Shown: positions 1 through 11,754 of the stretch, piece after piece
Position numbering within the stretch: position 1 is the stretch's first letter
Layout of the letters: every line of letters begins with the position of its first letter
NCBI GenBank assembly: GCA_039800165.1
Contig: JBDLRH010000140.1
Coordinates: 1-25,812, forward strand
Direction of reading: 5' to 3'
Source of the DNA: JBDLRH01 sp039800165
GTDB lineage: Bacteria > Pseudomonadota > Gammaproteobacteria > Burkholderiales > Burkholderiaceae_C
Length of the DNA: 25,812 nt
Notes under the pieces: model-generated
What the model was told of the DNA's origin: nothing
Database searches by the model: none
What the model saw: only the letters and a program-made list of their open reading frames with translations
Made by a program: the position numbers and the translations under genes

Positions 1-809
1 GTGGACTCGGTGCAGAAGCGGAAGTTGAAATCCACCACCACCGCACCCGGGATCACGTTGCTCGCGCCGGTGCCGCCGTGGATGTTGCTGACCTGAAAGC
101 TGGTCGGCTGGAAGTAGTCGTTGCCGCGGTCCCATTCGATGCCCACCAGCTCGGCCAGTGCCGGCGCCAGCTGGTGGATGGGGTTGCGCGCCAGTTGCGG
201 GTAGGCGATGTGGCCCTGGATGCCCTTGACGGTGAGCTTGCCGCTCATCGTGCCGCGCCGGCCGTTCTTCACCATGTCGCCGGTGCGCTGCACCGACGTC
301 GGCTCGCCGACGATGCACCAGTCCAGCCGCTCGCCGCGCGCCTTGAGGCGTTCGCACACCACCACGGTGCCGTCCACCGCCGGGCCTTCCTCGTCGCTTG
401 TCAGCAGAAAGCCGATGCCGATGGCAGGCGCGGGCGTGGCGGCAAGAAACTCTTCGGTGGCCACCACAAAGGCGGCCAGCGAGGTCTTCATGTCGCTGGC
501 GCCGCGTGCGTACAGCTTGCCGTCGCGGTGGGTAGGGGTGAACGGGTCGCTGCTCCACTGCTCCAGCGGGCCGGTGGGCACCACATCGGTGTGGCCGGCA
601 AACACCAGCGTCTTGGCGTCGGCGGCGCGCCGGCCGCCGCGGGCCCACAGGTTCGCCACGCGGAACGACTCGGGGCCGCTGTCGATGGCCTCGCAATCAA
701 AGCCCAGCGCCTTCAGCCGCTCGGCGATCAGGCGCTGGCAGCCCCCGTCGTTCGGGGTGACCGACGGACGGGAGACAAGCTGTTCGGTGAGCTGCAGCGT
801 GCGCGTCAT
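1..809 (-). CDS. dapE: Succinyl-diaminopimelate desuccinylase (DapE), 3' end outside window
   Basis: DapE hydrolyses N-succinyl-LL-diaminopimelate to LL-diaminopimelate and succinate in the succinylase branch of lysine/peptidoglycan synthesis; it is a cytosolic di-zinc enzyme. The 269 visible residues begin MTRTLQLTEQLVSRPSVTPN. M20 peptidase-family metal motifs are intact: AGHTDVVP (His73), RGASDMK (bridging Asp106), TSDEEG (Glu140 as expected catalytic base, Glu141 as ligand) and VGEP (Glu169). The C-terminal part, with the last metal histidine, lies beyond position 1. The ATG overlaps the pilU stop as ATGA (809-806), so translation is probably coupled to pilU. It is the last visible gene of the dapC-dapD-pilU-dapE run. 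Identification is secure. Confidence 0.96.
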   Translation of the reverse strand, partial: MTRTLQLTEQLVSRPSVTPNDGGCQRLIAERLKALGFDCEAIDSGPESFRVANLWARGGRRAADAKTLVFAGHTDVVPTGPLEQWSSDPFTPTHRDGKLYARGASDMKTSLAAFVVATEEFLAATPAPAIGIGFLLTSDEEGPAVDGTVVVCERLKARGERLDWCIVGEPTSVQRTGDMVKNGRRGTMSGKLTVKGIQGHIAYPQLARNPIHQLAPALAELVGIEWDRGNDYFQPTSFQVSNIHGGTGASNVIPGAVVVDFNFRFCTES

Positions 810-1984
810 GAGCCCTGGCGCACGTCCAGCGTGATGTGGGTGAACGAGGGCGATTCGTCCCCGGGCTTGTCGTCGCTTTGCGGCTTCTTGTCCTTGCCGC
901 CGGCGCCCTTGGCCGGGTTCTTGGCATCGTTTTGCAGCAGCCACAGCAGGTTGGTGGGCGAATCGGCATAGCTGACCGCGTCCTGCTGGTTGACCCGGCC
1001 CTCGCGCACCAGGCGCACCAGGTCCTGGTCGAAGGTCTGCGTGCCCGGCGTGATCGACTTCTCCATGCTGTCGCGCACGCCCGAGAAGTCGCCCTTCTCG
1101 ATCAGCTCGCTGATCAGGTGGGTGTTGAGCAGCACCTCGTTGGCCGGCGCGCGGCCGCCCCCGTTGTTGAGCTTGAGCAGGCGCTGCGCGACCACCGCCT
1201 TGAGCGATGCCGCCAGGTCGCCCAGCACCGCGGGGCGCACCTCCACCGGGTAGAAGCTCAGGATGCGGTTGAGCGTCTGGTAGGCGTTGTTGGCATGCAG
1301 GCTGGCAATGCACAGGTGGCCCGATTGCGCGTAGGCCATCGCGGCGGTCATGGTCTCGCGGTCGCGGATCTCGCCGATCATGATCACGTCAGGCGCCTGG
1401 CGCAGGGCGTTCTTCAGGCCCACATGCAGGCTCTGGGTGTCGGTGCCCACCTCGCGCTGATTGATCACCGAGCGCTTGTTGGCGTAGATGAATTCGATCG
1501 GGTCTTCCACCGTGAGGATGTGGCCCGGCTTCTGCGCGTTGCGGTAGTCCAGCATCGCGGCCATGGTGGTGCTCTTGCCGGCACCGGTGCCGCCCACCAC
1601 CAGCAGCAGACCGCGCGGCATCAGGGCCAGCTCGGCCAGCACCGGCGGCAGGTTCAGCGTCTCCAGCGGCGGGATGCTGGCCGGGATGTAGCGGATGACC
1701 GCTGCCACCGAGCCGCGCTGATGCATCGCACTGAAGCGGAAGTTGCCCACGCCTTCGACCGGCACCGACAGGTTGAGCTCGCGCGATTCGGTGAGCTCGG
1801 CCATGCGCTCGGCCGGCAGCACCTCGGCAATCAGGTTGCGCGGCGCATCGGCGGTCAGCACCTGCGGATTGATCGGCAGGCATTCGCCGTCCATGCGAAT
1901 CAGCGCCGGCGAGTTGGCCGACAGGTACACGTCCGAGGCCTTCTTGTCGGCCATCAGGCGAAGGATGCGTTCCATCGTGGACAT
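806..1984 (-). CDS. pilU: PilT/PilU-family type IV pilus retraction ATPase (PilU-like)
   Basis: A 392-residue hexameric secretion-type ATPase that in this family works with PilT at the inner-membrane base of type IV pili to power retraction and twitching. Visible motifs are Walker A GGTGAGKST (131-139), the Asp box ILTVEDPIEF (156-165), Walker B IMIGEIRD (201-208) and the His box SGHLCIASLHANN (221-233). The Lys/Asp-rich C-terminal extension after about residue 355 fits PilU better than PilT; this subfamily assignment is inference. The ATG at 1984 follows GGGAG with 8 bases spacing; a second ATG three codons later is possible. It sits between dapD (44 bases upstream) and dapE (ATGA overlap), so it is probably cotranscribed with lysine genes although its function is unrelated. 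Confidence 0.9.
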   Translation of the reverse strand: MSTMERILRLMADKKASDVYLSANSPALIRMDGECLPINPQVLTADAPRNLIAEVLPAERMAELTESRELNLSVPVEGVGNFRFSAMHQRGSVAAVIRYIPASIPPLETLNLPPVLAELALMPRGLLLVVGGTGAGKSTTMAAMLDYRNAQKPGHILTVEDPIEFIYANKRSVINQREVGTDTQSLHVGLKNALRQAPDVIMIGEIRDRETMTAAMAYAQSGHLCIASLHANNAYQTLNRILSFYPVEVRPAVLGDLAASLKAVVAQRLLKLNNGGGRAPANEVLLNTHLISELIEKGDFSGVRDSMEKSITPGTQTFDQDLVRLVREGRVNQQDAVSYADSPTNLLWLLQNDAKNPAKGAGGKDKKPQSDDKPGDESPSFTHITLDVRQGS

Positions 1985-2028
1985 GTCGTGGTCTCCCTTC
2001 AGTGCTTGCGGATGCCTGCCAAAAAACG

Positions 2029-2853
2029 TCAGTCGCGCAGCAGGTCGTTCAGGCTGGTCTTGGCGCGGGTCTGCGCATCGACCTTCTTCACGATCACCGC
2101 ACAGTACAGGCTGTACTTGCCGTCGGCACTCGGCAGGTTGCCCGACACCACCACCGAACCCGCCGGAATGCGGCCGTAGGTCACCTCGCCGGTGGCGCGG
2201 TCGTAGATCTTGGTGCTCTGGCCGATGTACACGCCCATCGAGATGACCGAGTTTTCTTCCACGATCACGCCTTCCACCACCTCGGAGCGCGCGCCGATGA
2301 AGCAGTTGTCCTCGATGATGGTCGGGTTGGCCTGCAGCGGCTCGAGCACGCCGCCCAGACCCACGCCGCCCGACAGGTGCACGTTCTTGCCGACCTGCGC
2401 GCACGAACCGACGGTGGCCCAGGTGTCGACCATGGTGCCTTCGTCCACATAGGCGCCGATGTTCACGTAGCTCGGCATCAGGATCGCGCCCTTGGCGATG
2501 TAGCTGCCGCGGCGCGCCACTGCCGGCGGCACCACGCGCACGCCCGAGGCGCGCATCTGCTCCTCATCCAGGTTGGCGAACTTGGTGGGCACCTTGTCAT
2601 AGAAGCCCAGGTCGCCGGCGTGGATCGGCACGTTGTCCTTCAGGCGAAAGCTCAGCAGCACTGCCTTTTTGATCCACTGGTGCACTTCCCACTGGCCCAC
2701 CGCCTTGCGGGTGGCCACGCGCAGGTGCCCGTTGTTGAGCTCGTGGATCACATGCTCGACCGCATCGGCCACCTCTTTGGGGGCCGACTTGGCGCTGATG
2801 CTGGCGCGGTTGTCCCACGCGGTGTCGATGATCTGCTGAAGTTGTTGTGTCAT
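2029..2853 (-). CDS. dapD: Tetrahydrodipicolinate N-succinyltransferase (DapD)
   Basis: DapD transfers succinyl from succinyl-CoA to tetrahydrodipicolinate, giving N-succinyl-2-amino-6-ketopimelate, the substrate of DapC. The protein is 274 residues, the usual length for the proteobacterial enzyme. It has an alpha-helical N-terminal domain (MTQQLQQIIDTAWDNRASI) followed by left-handed beta-helix hexapeptide turns, seen in VNIGAYVDEGTMVDTWATVG, VHLSGGVGLGGVLEP and IGARSEVVEGVIVEENSVIS. An upstream in-frame extension exists, but the ATG at 2853 matches the family N-terminus. It lies 58 bases after dapC in the same direction, consistent with one operon supplying diaminopimelate for lysine and the cell wall. 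Identification is very secure. Confidence 0.97.
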   Translation of the reverse strand: MTQQLQQIIDTAWDNRASISAKSAPKEVADAVEHVIHELNNGHLRVATRKAVGQWEVHQWIKKAVLLSFRLKDNVPIHAGDLGFYDKVPTKFANLDEEQMRASGVRVVPPAVARRGSYIAKGAILMPSYVNIGAYVDEGTMVDTWATVGSCAQVGKNVHLSGGVGLGGVLEPLQANPTIIEDNCFIGARSEVVEGVIVEENSVISMGVYIGQSTKIYDRATGEVTYGRIPAGSVVVSGNLPSADGKYSLYCAVIVKKVDAQTRAKTSLNDLLRD

Positions 2854-2911
2854 GGGACTTGGATGGTTGGATCTGCGAAACGATGGCCGGGCCGGTGGGC
2901 GGTGCGGGTCC

Positions 2912-4117
2912 TCAACGACGTTCCCGCACGAACTGCACGATGCGCCGGGCCGCTTCGACGCACTCGTCGCTCTCGGCCACCAGCGCCATGCGCACCCGAC
3001 CGGCACCGGGGTTGGTGCCATCGCGCTCGCGGGCGATGTAGCTTCCCGGGAGCACCGTCACATTGTATTGAGCGTACAGGTCGCGCGCGAATTCGGTGTC
3101 GCTGCCGCCCACGCCCGCCCACAGGTAAAAGCCCGCGTCGGGCAGCTGCACATCCAGCACCTCGGCCAGCATCGGCGTGACGCGGCTGAACTTCTCGCGG
3201 TACAGGCGCCGGTTCTCGGCGACATGGGCTTCGTCGCCCCAGGCGGCGATGCTGGCCGCCTGCACTGCCGGGCTCATCGCCGAGCCGTGGTAGGTGCGGT
3301 AGAGCAAGAAGGCCTTGAGCAGCGCGGCGTCGCCGGCCACGAAGCCCGACCGCATGCCCGGCACGTTGCTGCGCTTGGACAGGCTGGTGAAGCTGACCAG
3401 CCGGCGAAAGTCGCTGCGGCCCAGCTGTGCAGCGGCCTGCAGCCCGCCGAGCGGCGGCTCGTCGCGGAAGTAGATCTCGCTGTAGCACTCGTCGCTGGCG
3501 ATCACGAAGCCGTGGCGGTCGCTCAGCTCGAACAGCCGGCGCCATTCCTCCAGCGGCATCACCGCGCCGGTGGGGTTGCCCGGCGAGCAGACAAACAGCA
3601 GCTGCGTGCGCGCCCAGGTCGCGTCGCTCACCGCATCCCAGTCCACCGCAAAGTTGCGCTTGGGGTCGCTGGGCACGTAGTGCACATCGGCACTGCCCAG
3701 CAGCGCGGCGCCTTCGTAGATTTGATAGAAAGGGTTGGGGCTGACCACCAGCGGCGGCGCGCTGGCCCCCGGGCGCGGTTGCAGCACCGTCTGCGCAAAG
3801 GCAAACAGCGCCTCGCGCGAGCCCGACACCGGCAGCGTCTGCGTCTGCGGGTCGATCTTCAGGCCGTAGCGGCGCGCCAGCCAGCCGGCAAAGGCCTCGC
3901 GCAGCCGCGGCTCGCCGGCGGTGGCCGGGTAGCTGGCCAGGGCTCCGTTGCGGGCGGCGTCGCACAGCGCATCGATGATGAAGGGCGGGGTGGGGTGGCG
4001 CGGCTCGCCGATGCCCAGGCTGATCGGCCGGTGGGCGGGGTCGGGCGTGATGCCCGAGAACAGTTGGCGCAGCCGCTCGAACGGGTAGGGCTGCAGCCGC
4101 GAGAGCAGGGGATTCAT
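2912..4117 (-). CDS. dapC: Succinyldiaminopimelate aminotransferase (DapC)
   Basis: A 401-residue fold-type I PLP aminotransferase. DapC converts N-succinyl-2-amino-6-ketopimelate to N-succinyl-LL-diaminopimelate with glutamate as amino donor. Motifs seen: SPGNPTG (178-184), SDECYSE (208-214, Asp209 expected to hold the pyridine nitrogen), the PLP lysine in SFTSLSKRSNVPGMRSGF (Lys248), and a C-terminal GRVRMALV segment (373-380) with the arginine that contacts the substrate carboxylate. Position directly before dapD supports DapC over other class I aminotransferases such as AspC or AlaA. The ATG at 4117 lies only 7 bases after a possible -10 box (GATAAT on the minus strand), so the mRNA may have almost no leader. 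Confidence 0.93.
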   Translation of the reverse strand: MNPLLSRLQPYPFERLRQLFSGITPDPAHRPISLGIGEPRHPTPPFIIDALCDAARNGALASYPATAGEPRLREAFAGWLARRYGLKIDPQTQTLPVSGSREALFAFAQTVLQPRPGASAPPLVVSPNPFYQIYEGAALLGSADVHYVPSDPKRNFAVDWDAVSDATWARTQLLFVCSPGNPTGAVMPLEEWRRLFELSDRHGFVIASDECYSEIYFRDEPPLGGLQAAAQLGRSDFRRLVSFTSLSKRSNVPGMRSGFVAGDAALLKAFLLYRTYHGSAMSPAVQAASIAAWGDEAHVAENRRLYREKFSRVTPMLAEVLDVQLPDAGFYLWAGVGGSDTEFARDLYAQYNVTVLPGSYIARERDGTNPGAGRVRMALVAESDECVEAARRIVQFVRERR

Positions 4118-4135
4118 CCCCGGGATTATCCGGGG
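4118..4135 (-). promoter_or_regulatory. Inverted repeat around a -10-like box at the dapC start
   Basis: The six-base arms CCCCGG (4118-4123) and CCGGGG (4130-4135) are perfect inverted repeats around a six-base AT-rich core. Read on the minus strand, the core overlaps GATAAT (4130-4125), which resembles a sigma-70 -10 element. The arm nearest dapC abuts its ATG. It could be an operator over the promoter, a small RNA hairpin, or chance in GC-rich DNA. I see no convincing -35 at normal spacing. The function is unproved. Confidence 0.35.
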
Positions 4136-4224
4136 GCGTCACGCCGGCCATCCGGCGGCCCGGCAAAACGGCTCAGTTAACATCCTTGCCACTTCCAGAG
4201 CCACTTTCCCAAGGTTCCCGAGCC

Positions 4225-7740
<3,516 letters not shown>

Positions 7741-7762
7741 GCCGCGCCGCTTTGCAAGAACG

Positions 7763-8905
7763 ATGAACGACCTGGCGGTGGGCTTGGGCATCCTCGGCGG
7801 CCTGGTGCTGGCCGGGGTGGTGGCGCATGGCGCGTGGAAGCAACGCCGCGTGACGCCGCGACAGGCTGGCCCCTCCGACCTGGCCAACGATTCCGACCCC
7901 ACCGATCCCTTCGGTGCACAGCGCATCGATCCGCCGCTGGACAGCGCCGCAGAGGCTGCAGGTGTGGGTGCGGGTGCCAGCGATGGCGCACGCGCAGGGC
8001 AGGTGGCGCCAGGGCAACGTGCCGAGCCCGCGGCCGATGTGATGACGGGTGCGCTCACCTCCAGCGTGATCGCGCCGGAGCGGCGTGCGCTGCTTGACCC
8101 GCTGATTGACGTGATCGCGCCGATTTCGCTGGAGGCGCCGGTGTCGGGTGACGCGGCGCTGGCGGCGCTGCCGTCCACGCGGCGCGCGGGCAGCAAGCCC
8201 TTCCTGATCGAGGGCCTGAACGAAGACACCGAAGAGTGGGAGTCGCCGCAGCCCGGGCGCCGCTACACCGAGTTTCAGGCCGGTGTGCAACTGGCCAACC
8301 GCGTGGGTGCGCTCAATGAGATCGAGTTCTCCGAGTTCGTGATGAAGGCGCGCGCCTTTGCCGATGCGCTGGGTGGCGAGCCCGACTTCCCCGAGATGCT
8401 GGACGAGGTGGCGCGTGCGCGCGAGCTCGACCAGTTTGCCGGCGAGCACGATGCGCAGCTGGGCTTTGTGCTCAGGCCGCGCACCGCCGCCTGGAGCCCC
8501 GGCTTTGTGCAGCAGCATGCGGCGCGGCTGGGCTTTGTGGCGGGCGTGATTCCCGGTCGCATGGTGCTGCCGGCAGCGGTCAGCGGCGAGCCGCCGCTGG
8601 TGGGCCTGACCTTCGATTCGCAGGCCGCGCTGGCCGACGACCCCACGCAGGCCGCGATCCGCCAGGTGACGCTGAGCCTGGACGTGCCGCAGGTCCCGCA
8701 GGCCGACCAGCCCTACGCCCGCATGTGCGAGGCTGCTGCCCTGCTGGCGCAGGCGATGGACGGCGCCGTGACCGATGATGCCGGCCAGCCGATCGGTGCG
8801 CAGGCGATGGCGCAGATCGGCACCGAGCTTGAGCGCATCTACGCGGTGCTGGCGTCGCGCGAGCTGGCAGCCGGCTCGATGCTCGCGCGGCGCCTGTTCT
8901 CCTGA
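7763..8905 (+). CDS. zipA: Cell division protein ZipA (FtsZ-binding membrane anchor)
   Basis: A 380-residue protein with the ZipA layout: a single N-terminal membrane segment (about 4-24, LAVGLGILGGLVLAGVVAHG), a short basic stretch (KQRR), an Ala/Pro/Asp-rich linker (about 30-110), and a C-terminal globular domain. ZipA tethers FtsZ to the inner membrane and stabilises the Z ring. The FtsZ-binding domain should cover about 230-378; a conserved-looking block before it (SLEAPVSGD, TRRAGSKPFLIEGLN) recalls betaproteobacterial relatives. Sequence similarity to E. coli ZipA is weak, so the call rests on architecture and on the smc-zipA-ligA order known from Burkholderiales. The ATG at 7763 has only a weak AAGAA-like ribosome site. 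Confidence 0.82.
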   Translation: MNDLAVGLGILGGLVLAGVVAHGAWKQRRVTPRQAGPSDLANDSDPTDPFGAQRIDPPLDSAAEAAGVGAGASDGARAGQVAPGQRAEPAADVMTGALTSSVIAPERRALLDPLIDVIAPISLEAPVSGDAALAALPSTRRAGSKPFLIEGLNEDTEEWESPQPGRRYTEFQAGVQLANRVGALNEIEFSEFVMKARAFADALGGEPDFPEMLDEVARARELDQFAGEHDAQLGFVLRPRTAAWSPGFVQQHAARLGFVAGVIPGRMVLPAAVSGEPPLVGLTFDSQAALADDPTQAAIRQVTLSLDVPQVPQADQPYARMCEAAALLAQAMDGAVTDDAGQPIGAQAMAQIGTELERIYAVLASRELAAGSMLARRLFS

Positions 8906-8941
8906 CCGCTGCGCGACAACGCCGAGTCAAGGGGCCGTGCC

Positions 8942-11074
8942 GTGACGACCGCAGACCTGTTTGGCCATGGTGGGGATGGCGGTGGCAATGGCGGTGGCAA
9001 TGGCGAAGCCGCGTCGCCGGCGCAGCGCGCCGCCGCACTGCGCGCGGTGCTCAACCGGCATGCGCATCTGTACTACGTGCTGGATGCGCCCGAGATTCCG
9101 GATGCCGAATACGACCGCCTGTTCAACGAGCTGCAGGCCATCGAGGCAGCGCACCCGGCGCTGCTGACGCCCGATTCGCCCACACAGCGCGTGATTGGCG
9201 CGGTGCTCGACGGCCTGGCGCCGGTGCGCCATGCGGTGCCGATGCTGAGCATCCAGACCGAGACCGACACTGAGGCCAGCGGTGCGCAGGCCTTCGACGC
9301 CCGCGTGCGGCGCGAGCTTGGGTTGGATGCCGCAGCGCCTGCGGTGCAGTACGCCGCTGAGCTGAAGTTCGATGGTCTGGCAATCAACCTGCGTTACAAA
9401 CACGGCGTGCTGGTACAGGCGGCCACCCGTGGCGATGGCGAGACCGGCGAGGACGTGACCCACAGCATCCGCACCATCGGCCAGGTTCCGCTGCGGCTGA
9501 TGAACCTGGCGCCGGGTGCCGAGCCCGAGGTGCTGGAGGTGCGCGGCGAGGTCTACATGCGGCGAGACGACTTCGAGCGGCTGAACGAGGCCCAACGTGC
9601 GCGCGGCGACAAGACCTTCGTCAACCCGCGCAACACCGCTGCCGGCGCGGTGCGCCAGCTCGATGCGTCGGTCACCGCACAGCGACCGCTGTCCTTCTTT
9701 GCCTATGGCGTCGGCGAGGTGCGGGGCTGGGCGCTGCCGCCCACCCACGGCGCGCTGATGGACGCGCTGCAGGCGCTGGGCCTGCCGGTGTGCGCCGACC
9801 GCGCGGTGGTCGCCGGGCCGCAGGGCCTGGCCGACTTTCATGCGCGGATGGCGCTCAAGCGCGACGCGCTGCCGTTTGACATCGACGGCGTGGTCTACAA
9901 GGTCAATTCGCATGCGCTGCAGCAGCAGCTGGGCTTCAAGACGCGCGAGCCGCGCTGGGCGGTGGCACACAAGTACCCGGCGCAGGAGCAACTCACCACC
10001 GTGCTGGGCATCGATGTGCAGGTGGGGCGCACCGGCAAGCTCACGCCGGTGGCCAAGCTCGCGCCAGTGTTCGTGGGCGGGGTCACCGTCACCAACGCCA
10101 CGCTGCACAACGAAGACGAGGCCCGCCGCAAGGACGTGCGCATCGGCGACACGGTGATCGTGCGCCGTGCGGGGGATGTGATCCCGGAAGTGGTGGCGGT
10201 GCTGCCCGACAAGCGCGTGGCGGGGGCGGCGGTGTTCACCATGCCGGCGCAGTGCCCGGTGTGCGGCAGCGCGGCGGTGCGCGAAGAAGGCGAGGTGGAC
10301 CACCGCTGCAGCGGTGGCCTGTTTTGCAGCGCGCAGCGCAAGCAGGCCATCCTGCACTTCGCACAGCGCCGCGCGGTCGACATCGAGGGTCTGGGCGACA
10401 AGCTGGTGGACCAGCTGGTCGATGCCGGTGTGGTGCGCACGCTGCCCGACCTGTACCGCCTGGGGCTGAGCGCGCTGGCCGAGCTCGACCGCATGGCCGA
10501 GAAGTCGGCCGGCAATGTGCTGCAGGCGATCGGGCAGTCCAAGCAGACCACGCTGGCGCGCTTCCTGTTCGGCCTGGGCATACGCCATGTGGGCGAGGCC
10601 ACCGCGCGCGACCTGGCGCGCCACTTCGGCGGCCTGGACGCGATCATGGATGCGAGTGTGGATGCGCTGCTGCAGGTGCCCGATGTCGGGCCGGTGGTGG
10701 CGCAGAGCATCCGCACCTTCTTCGAGCAGCCCCACAACCGCGAGGTGGTGGAGCAGCTGCGCGCCTGCGGCGTGCACTGGGAAGAGGGCGAGCCGCAGGC
10801 CGCTGCGGTGCTGCCGCTGTCCGGCAAGACGGTGGTGCTGACCGGCACGCTGCCCACCCTCAGCCGCGACGAGGCCAAGGCGCTGCTGGAAGCGGCCGGT
10901 GCCAAGGTGGCGGGCTCGGTCAGCAAGAAGACCTGGTGCGTGGTGGCTGGCGCCGAGGCGGGCAGCAAGCTGGACAAGGCGCGCGAGCTCGGCGTGCCGG
11001 TGCTCGATGAAGACGGCCTGCGCGCCATCGTGGCGGGCGACACCGCGGCGCCGGGTGCCGGCGCCGCAGGCTAA
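8942..11074 (+). CDS. ligA: NAD-dependent DNA ligase LigA
   Basis: A 710-residue NAD-dependent DNA ligase that seals nicks in replication and repair using NAD as AMP donor. Seen in order: the Ia domain with the Tyr pair in HLYYVLDAPEIPDAEYDRL (42-60); the adenylation motif KFDG with nucleophile Lys142; an OB-fold region; a Cys4 zinc finger at Cys438, 441, 456 and 462; helix-hairpin-helix repeats (about 465-610); and a C-terminal BRCT domain (about 620-700). The GTG start at 8942 has AAGGGG 7 bases upstream. An unusual Gly/Asn-rich stretch (residues 8-21) precedes the first domain, encoded partly by a repeated 12-base unit. It lies 36 bases after zipA; def follows after 30 bases. Confidence 0.97.
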   Translation: MTTADLFGHGGDGGGNGGGNGEAASPAQRAAALRAVLNRHAHLYYVLDAPEIPDAEYDRLFNELQAIEAAHPALLTPDSPTQRVIGAVLDGLAPVRHAVPMLSIQTETDTEASGAQAFDARVRRELGLDAAAPAVQYAAELKFDGLAINLRYKHGVLVQAATRGDGETGEDVTHSIRTIGQVPLRLMNLAPGAEPEVLEVRGEVYMRRDDFERLNEAQRARGDKTFVNPRNTAAGAVRQLDASVTAQRPLSFFAYGVGEVRGWALPPTHGALMDALQALGLPVCADRAVVAGPQGLADFHARMALKRDALPFDIDGVVYKVNSHALQQQLGFKTREPRWAVAHKYPAQEQLTTVLGIDVQVGRTGKLTPVAKLAPVFVGGVTVTNATLHNEDEARRKDVRIGDTVIVRRAGDVIPEVVAVLPDKRVAGAAVFTMPAQCPVCGSAAVREEGEVDHRCSGGLFCSAQRKQAILHFAQRRAVDIEGLGDKLVDQLVDAGVVRTLPDLYRLGLSALAELDRMAEKSAGNVLQAIGQSKQTTLARFLFGLGIRHVGEATARDLARHFGGLDAIMDASVDALLQVPDVGPVVAQSIRTFFEQPHNREVVEQLRACGVHWEEGEPQAAAVLPLSGKTVVLTGTLPTLSRDEAKALLEAAGAKVAGSVSKKTWCVVAGAEAGSKLDKARELGVPVLDEDGLRAIVAGDTAAPGAGAAG
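8978..9001 (+). repeat. Two tandem copies of a 12-base unit in the 5' end of ligA
   Basis: GGCGGTGGCAAT occurs twice in direct succession, in frame, encoding Gly-Gly-Gly-Asn twice; a related GGTGGGGATGGC unit sits just before it. It lies before the first ligase domain, where length changes should be tolerated. Confidence 0.85.
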
Positions 11075-11104
11075 GACACTGTTCCGACAGAAAGGCCCGG
11101 CGAC

Positions 11105-11647
11105 ATGGCGGTACGCGAGATTCTGAAGATGGGCGACACACGGCTGCTGCGCATCGCCGAGCCGGTACGCGAATTCGGCACGCCTGCGCTGCACGAGCTG
11201 CTGCAGGACATGCACGACACCATGCAGGCGGCCAACGGCGCAGGGCTGGCCGCGCCGCAGATCGGGGTGAACCTGCAGCTGGTGGTGTTCGGCAGCGGCG
11301 AGATCAATCCGCGCTACCCGGACGCGCCCCCGGTGCCGCGCACCGTGCTGCTCAATCCGGTGATCACGCCGCTGTCCGATGAGGAGGAAGAAGGCTGGGA
11401 GGGCTGCCTGTCGGTGCCCGGCCTGCGCGGCGTGGTGCCACGCTGGCGCCGCATCCGCTACAGCGGGGTGGACGTCGACGGCCGGCCGATCGAGCGCGAG
11501 GCCGAGGGCTTTCACGCCCGCGTGGTGCAGCACGAATGCGATCACCTGATCGGCACGCTGTACCCGATGCGGGTGCGCGACTTCCGCCGCTTCGGCTTTA
11601 CCGAGGTGCTGTTCCCCGGGCTGGACGCTGCTTCCGACGACGACTGA
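11105..11647 (+). CDS. def: Peptide deformylase
   Basis: A 180-residue peptide deformylase that removes the formyl group from the initiator methionine of nascent proteins at the ribosome exit. All three family motifs are present: GAGLAAPQIG (45-54), EGCLS (99-103, metal ligand Cys101) and HECDH (143-147, two metal-binding histidines and the catalytic glutamate). The ATG at 11105 has AAAGG (11091-11095) 9 bases upstream. The acidic C-terminus ends in SDDD. It follows ligA by 30 bases and may share its transcript. The usual partner fmt is not adjacent, so this may be one of two deformylase genes in the genome; that last point is inference. Confidence 0.96.
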   Translation: MAVREILKMGDTRLLRIAEPVREFGTPALHELLQDMHDTMQAANGAGLAAPQIGVNLQLVVFGSGEINPRYPDAPPVPRTVLLNPVITPLSDEEEEGWEGCLSVPGLRGVVPRWRRIRYSGVDVDGRPIEREAEGFHARVVQHECDHLIGTLYPMRVRDFRRFGFTEVLFPGLDAASDDD

Positions 11648-11686
11648 TCAGGGTAAACCTTGCTTCGGGCGGCCCCGGCGACTCCC

Positions 11687-11692
11687 TAGAAT
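11687..11692 (+). promoter_or_regulatory. Possible -10 box for phaR
   Basis: TAGAAT lies in the 107-base gap between def and phaR, about 60 bases before the phaR ATG. The best -35-like hexamer, TTGCTT (11660-11665), is 21 bases away, longer than the optimum, so the assignment is tentative. Confidence 0.35.
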
Positions 11693-11754
11693 GTGTTGCA
11701 TCGCAGCAGGCTCCGCCGTTCGTTCTCTGGCGGCCTGCATCGAGGAGACACCGC

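Noticed and set aside
4186..4224. Upstream ATG as the smc start
   Set aside because: The extra 13 residues do not resemble the SMC N-terminus, while GTG 4225 gives the family start with a ribosome site.
8927..11545. Long minus-strand open frame opposite ligA and def
   Set aside because: It spans two verified plus-strand genes and their gap, is His/Arg/Ala-rich without motifs, and is explained by few stop codons in high-GC antisense DNA.
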